Shown: in pieces, positions 58,796 to 64,000 of the stretch
Numbering within the stretch: the stretch's first letter is position 1
Layout of the letters: each line of letters opens with the position of its first letter
NCBI GenBank assembly: GCA_003427395.1
Contig: BFEA01000001.1
Location: 13,512,038 to 13,576,037, forward strand
Length of the DNA stretch: 64,000 bases
Reading direction: 5' to 3'
Origin: Chara braunii
Taxonomy: Eukaryota; Streptophyta; Charophyceae; Charales; Characeae
Program-made: the position numbers and the translations under genes
Notes under the pieces: model-generated
The model's database searches: none
Told to the model about the DNA's origin: nothing
Seen by the model: only the letters and a program-made list of their open reading frames with translations

Positions 58796-61700
58796 AAATC
58801 CGTCGAAAATGACACCACCTATTAACCATAATCAGCATTCATACATTAACCTGATATAAAGCAATTGATGGTAGTACAAACGAGGTGCATAAGATAGGAA
58901 TGAGAAAAAAATCGCCTACCTCAAGGTTCCCGGACTCCAGAGTTCCTTCTGAACTCTAGCAGAGCTCCCGCAATTGATGGGCAACATGAAGTCCCGCTAG
59001 ATACAACCTTAGTATGGTTTGATCAGAGTGACATTCTGCCAATTATTTTTTCATCAGAGAAGCCTTACAGATAATTAAAGAGGTTTGAAGAATAATAAAA
59101 TACAACTCTTAAAATGGGGGAGGGATCACTCAATAAATAACATAGGAGACATTTAACGTTTTTTGTCATGAGGGCGTAAAAATGACAGTCAACCGTTATT
59201 AGCGGCTCGAAACTTGCATTCTTCTTTACATCCCTTCCCCTTCTTTCCCTCTCCCTTCTTCCTCTGCATGGTCGCCATTCCTACCTCCACACCCTTTTTC
59301 CCTGATGCCCCTCGCTCACTTATCCATTCTTCCGTACTCGTATCCTTCAAGCCTGTACCATGCGCGTTCGTCTTCAATGTTAAAGAAAGGGGGAATAATG
59401 CCAGGAATACGAGTGAGAGCGACAGACAAAAATCCAAATTGCAAAAATCACGAAGTAGCCCAGATAATCATGTACCCAGCAGAGAGCTCAATGCACCAAG
59501 ATACCATCCAAAGAAGAGCAATACAATAAACTCAAACATCAATGCGGACGACTCTGACCACACCAACATAGTATCCAATGTCGCTCCTCCCGATTGACGT
59601 TCAATGCCCACTCTACTCTACTCAACCTATCCACACTTATCTACGTTTATGCAACTGTATCACATTGAAGTTGAAGACCAATGCACGTGACGTCACCACT
59701 AATGCAGGTCGTCAACGTACACCATGTACATTCCTTTCTCCTCTATCCTTCACAAACACATACATACCTCTTCTTGTAAGAGGCTTATAAATGATAGTCT
59801 ACTAAGATCGCAAGGTTTGCATGAGTAAAATCTACAACTTTTCTCAAAGGTATCTTTAGACTTTGGGCGACATAGTGAGTGGTGAGTCCTTATTCATCAG
59901 TCAAATGCATTCCTCGGCAGACTGTCTGTCCAGGTTCAACATCTGATATGTCAACGAAAATCCTATGAATCGTTCTGACACATTCATGTTTTTTTCTGTG
60001 GAGTTGTGTATAGTGGTCATGATAAGACACACACACATATACACGCACACAAACACTTACTAATGAGAATCTCATTGTCCCTACCTATCATCAGATTGGA
60101 CCCATAAAAAAACAGAGGTAGAAAAAGGAATCGTGTCGAACTCGACTGTGATTTTATTTTCTGAAATGACGTGAGAGATGTACAATAAGTGAAAAACTTA
60201 CGAAGCATGTACGTACTTTAGAACAACCAGGAGGATACGCACATGAAGCCAAGTTGGCCTCTCTCTCTTGTCTCTTCCTCCTCTTTCTTCCTTATTATGT
60301 GGATGCATTCTCTTTCTCCAACACGTGATCGTTTTTTCATTTTCTGTGCACATTGTTATTTTCTGTCTCCACTCGGTTATCCTCATCCTCAACACTTGCC
60401 TAACTGTACTTTTGTCTCTTTTCTCGTGATATTTCCTCCATTTTCAAGCTCGACTTCATTCTCCTCTTCGTGAGCCCATTTCTTTCAACCTCCATGTACA
60501 TGCTCTCCTTTATCTCCTAAGTGTATGTCCTCTTGTTGTTTGCCCCTACGCTATCCTTTCTTATTATTTCTGCCCCACTTATCTCCTTCACTTACGTTCG
60601 TTGTTTTTTTCCCCCCTTTTCTTTGCCTTCATCATACTCGTTTTTTTCTTATTGGATCGACCAGCAATGATGGTCAAATTTCGTATGCATCTGACCACAA
60701 TAACGTTCACATACTTGAGAAATAATAATAGTAAAAAATATAATAATAAAAAAATAAAATGAATAACAAAATCAGCATCACTCATGATAGGTATTGTGAT
60801 CATGATCATACTCGGGTGAGGCCATAATTGGGATGACATCGATTTCGGTTTGGAACATAATCTATTTTGTCAGAGACTCGGATTATAACGAAGATAACTA
60901 TGTCACCTAACAATATATAAACAACGCGAAAAATCAAATAATAAAAATGAATGTATACAAATTATATTTATGGTCCAATTCATTTATAATAAGGGTGTTA
61001 TGTATTCAAAAACGGTGTCATTCACGAGTAAGTTTGCTCATTGATTTCCTCGAATTCGCTCCTACCTTTTTCTTCTTCTGTCTTTTGCCACCCTCGACAT
61101 TTATTTTTCCTCTTCTTTTTCTTCACCGTTCGCTCTACCTTCGTCCCCCCTCTCCTTCTTTCTCCACTTCTTCCTCCTTTGCTCCTCGTGTTCAACATCG
61201 TTGTCCTCTTGTCGTTCGTCACTCACATCTCCTTTAGTGCATATTTTGTCTCATTGAATACTTCTTCTTCCCACATGCACTTTAATTCCCGATCATTTGC
61301 TTCTCCTCCTTTCGTGCCTTCATGCTCTCATACAAGAGGTGTTGTCGAGCGCATCGGTCCAGCACAGCACAAGCGGGGCGGGACCTTCTCGGTCGCGTCA
61401 CGTAGGAGTTGGTTTATTCGTCATCGAGACATATACATGGAGTTTCTGCAAGTCGCTCAGACCGAGTGCGCCAACCATACCTCTCGCGAGCCCCTACGAG
61501 AGGATAGGGCCTACGCGAGGCACGACTTACCTCCACCTTACGGGAACTGTCACCTCCTTCGGTGGGCGTATCCCCGTCGAGCTACCAGTCTACAGTACGA
61601 AAGCTAATCAGCTGCAATCGCAGAGGTGGACCAGTCGAGGGCATTTCTCGTTCACTGTAGCATAGGGGGTACACACGGTTTCACACCTCTATTGGACTCA

Positions 61701-62402
61701 CATGCGAACCGACACCTTGGGGGGCTGAGGTCCCAAGCTCGACCCGTCGCCCGTCGACTAGGACGCACGAACACGCCACTCTAAAGACATAAAAATTAAA
61801 ACACACACACACACACGGACAACGACACAAACAAAAAATGCATACAATCCTAGTCCCTTCAGTACCTATCCCATAACTTTCCGATGCGAAAATCGGATAG
61901 GCCACGCGCGCGAGACTTAGTATAAAACCGAGCGGACGCAGGACTTTCCCATATCGACTAGCAATATATGAATATGCAATCAGCCACGATGATGAAGTAT
62001 TATGTAGTACCCATAACCAAATAGTCCCTCGTGGGCTCGAGTAACGCTTATGACACTCAAGTCTCAAACTCGAAGTATCGTGAGGGTCTACCCCTTCACG
62101 ATATTGCACGACTGAAGGAACAACCGTGCGGCCTCCGGGCCACCTCCGGCCTTTAGGCTGAGTGTCCCCGTGGGCAGGGGAAATAGACTCTGCGTGGGGG
62201 GGTGATCCCTTCCATGCAGAGTCTAGGACCTGGGATGTCCTGGACGAGGACCACGAATCCAGACCCATGACCAACGTCCGACTAAAAAATCTTTAAAAAG
62301 TAAACAATCGGTAAAGGAAGAGAATTCTCCTTTCTTTCTCAACCTTGATCTCAATTTAACCCTTAACCGTGGACTCCTTAGGCCACACGAAAACCCAAAC
62401 AT

Positions 62403-62403
<1 letters not shown>
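58796..62403. other. No gene recognised
   Basis: T/C-rich simple stretches at 60,240-60,660 and 61,060-61,200. A GC-richer stretch at 61,330-61,670 with a longer plus frame but no recognised family. (CA)n at 61,800. Confidence 0.4.

Positions 62404-62480
<77 letters not shown>
62404..62480. repeat. (TA)n microsatellite, about 76 bp
   Basis: Uninterrupted TA directly before a hAT-like terminus. Confidence 0.97.
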
Positions 62481-62481
<1 letters not shown>

Positions 62482-62484
<3 letters not shown>

Positions 62485-62575
62485 GGTAACCGACGTTCAG
62501 GACGGGCGGAACGCCCAAACCCGAACGCCCAAACGTATGGGACCCCTAGGGGATGCGTTCGGCCGCCCGGATGTT
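62482..62575. mobile_element. Isolated hAT-like terminus
   Basis: CAGGGTAACCGACGTTCAGG followed by CCCGAACGCCCAAACG motifs, like the left end of the 17.3-kb element. It directly follows a (TA)n tract. No opposite end was found, so it is truncated or extends past the window. Confidence 0.5.
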
Positions 62576-62771
62576 GGTGCGTGCATATGACCGTACTCGT
62601 CGTACTGAGACATCTGCTCCTATTCAACCAACTGACCCTTTTCCTCCTCCTCCGACAGAGGAGATCGCCGAGGACGAGTCTGCTCCCTCTGAGGTCGTTC
62701 TTCAGCAACAGACGGACGCCTCCGCACGTCCACAACGCACTCGTCGATGCCCTCGACGTCTTGACGATTGA
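62553..62771 (+). CDS. Short ORF, unknown (C-terminal-like fragment)
   Basis: Up to 72 codons including RAYDRTRRTETSAPIQPTD and a Pro/Glu-rich then Arg-rich tail, ending in a stop. The composition is protein-like compared with the flanks. It starts just inside a hAT-type terminus (62,482), so it might be a transposase remnant, but no conserved hAT motif is visible. Confidence 0.2.
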   Translation: MRSAARMLVRAYDRTRRTETSAPIQPTDPFPPPPTEEIAEDESAPSEVVLQQQTDASARPQRTRRCPRRLDD

Positions 62772-64000
62772 CACTTTGATCACCTACTATCTCCCTACTG
62801 ACTCACACCATTAGATACTCCATCATCATCTTATTCCGGATGTCAGCGTTTTGTGGCTTTGCATCCATATCGACTCGACTTCTACTTCATCGACGTCATC
62901 GACTACTTCGACGACTTCAGCTACCTTATCGACTTCAGTCACCTTATCGGTTTTAACTACTTTGGACGTGACTCCCTGAGTCCCCCCCCCCACACCACCA
63001 CCCTACCCTATATATTCCATGTATATTCACTTAGCTGGGTCTCCTTGAGTTGGGCTCTCCCTTGGTATCGCATAGGCATTGAGACCGTAGTGTTATCTTG
63101 GCTTCCCTGCTCCCAGATTTAGCTCCTCCCTTCCCCAGTCGGTGAGTTGTGTGCATGTTTCCCTCACCCACTTCCCTCATCACCCTAGTGTCGGCTCTTG
63201 CATGCCTTCAGTTAGGCATATCTCCACCATATTCCAGGCTCCCTTTTTCCATGGTCGACCCTGCATGGTGTCACCCTTTTGTCGAGCATTACCCGCCCTG
63301 ATGGTCTATCTGTTAGGGTCATTGGTTTTGTTTCGCTACCACTCTCTCACCTTGAGCCTGATGACCTATCCTACTTGATGTGTGACTGCCCTTAGGAGTT
63401 TAAATTCTTAGGCTGCATTCACCCCCTTTGAGACCATCCCATTCTTAGTGGTTCAACGACATGATATTATCTTATGACATATTGTTTTTTTTCCTTTCAG
63501 CACTGAGGCTATTCAAGTTGTCTTCAGGACTTTAGGATTGTATATTGCTACATTTCATTTTCTGTTGTTAGCTACGATGTGTATACCAGACATTTGCTTT
63601 TCATTTGACATTATGTAGCTTAGACTGCATCGCATGGACTCCGCATGGAGCGTGCTCCACATCTTAGATTTCTTAGCTTTCTTTATTGCAAAGTTCTGCT
63701 GCTTTTGCGGATAACGTGTTTATGGCTCTTGCGATCCATTACAGGTCTGAGGATCGTGGAGCGGACCCCCATCTACCCTGGCCTACAACCAGGGTCTGTT
63801 TGGCCATTTGCCAGTTCGGCCTGCAGGACCAGGTCGTGGCCTGACCCCACACGCCGTGTACTATTCCAGTCTAGTCCAGTCTTGCCCGGTACCACTGTCG
63901 GTACGAGGCCATTCCAGTCCAGTCTAGTCAGTCCGCTGGGGGTATACCCCAACTGTTGTTTGTTTTTCATCATTTTTCACTTTTGCACATCTTGAAGTAC
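62772..64000. other. No gene recognised
   Basis: CGACTTCAGYTACCTTATCG-type trinucleotide-biased sequence at 62,870-62,970, then T-rich DNA. TTCCAGTCTAGTCCAGTC and TTCCAGTCCAGTCTAGTC form a short pair at 63,865 and 63,912. Confidence 0.4.

Overview
This is a eukaryotic, gene-poor window from a large repeat-rich genome. Very long dinucleotide microsatellites, poly-A/T runs, degenerate minisatellites, tRNA-derived SINE heads, hAT-like MITEs and U6 snRNA fragments make up most of it. A streptophyte (land plant or charophyte-type alga) is the best guess. The U6 fragment at 22,081 carries the plant-type 3' end, the conserved gene resembles plant DRE2 more than animal anamorsin, and there is a plant telomere-like CCCTAAA motif. 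The species is inference.

Genes. One conserved gene can be reconstructed exon by exon on the minus strand: DRE2/anamorsin (CIAPIN1), the cytosolic Fe-S assembly factor. It has eight coding exons from 53,547 down to 33,331 (about 20 kb, introns 0.5-4.7 kb, about 346 residues). A second minus-strand exon (7,861-6,457) encodes an acidic N-terminus ending in a motif that resembles the start of the TRF4/PAPD5-type noncanonical poly(A) polymerase core; the rest of that gene is not visible. Two further exon-like segments (13,168-12,983 and 45,820-45,734, both minus) have clean splice sites but no recognised family.

The most interesting element is a repeat family carrying hammerhead ribozymes on the minus strand. 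At 32,517-32,980 a 358-nt unit is present 1.3 times in tandem, with one complete type III hammerhead (32,588-32,645) and a second half-copy exactly 358 nt away. A diverged copy lies at 44,461-45,004 inside DRE2 intron 2. Both loci are in the sense orientation of DRE2: one intronic, one about 0.7 kb past the stop codon. The 358-nt tandem design with a self-cleaving motif resembles retrozyme or viroid-like circular-RNA retroelements, but no LTR, primer-binding site or protein gene is seen.

Layout. 1-6.4 kb: microsatellites, a 22-24-bp minisatellite, a SINE and an AT-rich satellite. 6.4-7.9 kb: acidic exon. 8-11.2 kb: duplications, SINEs, a U6 pseudogene and a hAT MITE. 11-31 kb: mostly unannotatable AT-rich DNA with a hAT MITE (17.3-18.0 kb), tandem duplications and a hairpin minisatellite (27.5-28.0 kb). 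31.7-53.6 kb: hammerhead repeats and the DRE2 gene. 53.6-58.6 kb: microsatellite-rich DNA and a second hairpin minisatellite. 58.6-64 kb: AT repeats, a hAT terminus and unidentified sequence.

Assembly cautions: N gaps at 14,757-14,758 and 31,800, and an apparent Nextera mate-pair junction adapter left in the sequence at 46,710-46,741 inside DRE2 intron 2.
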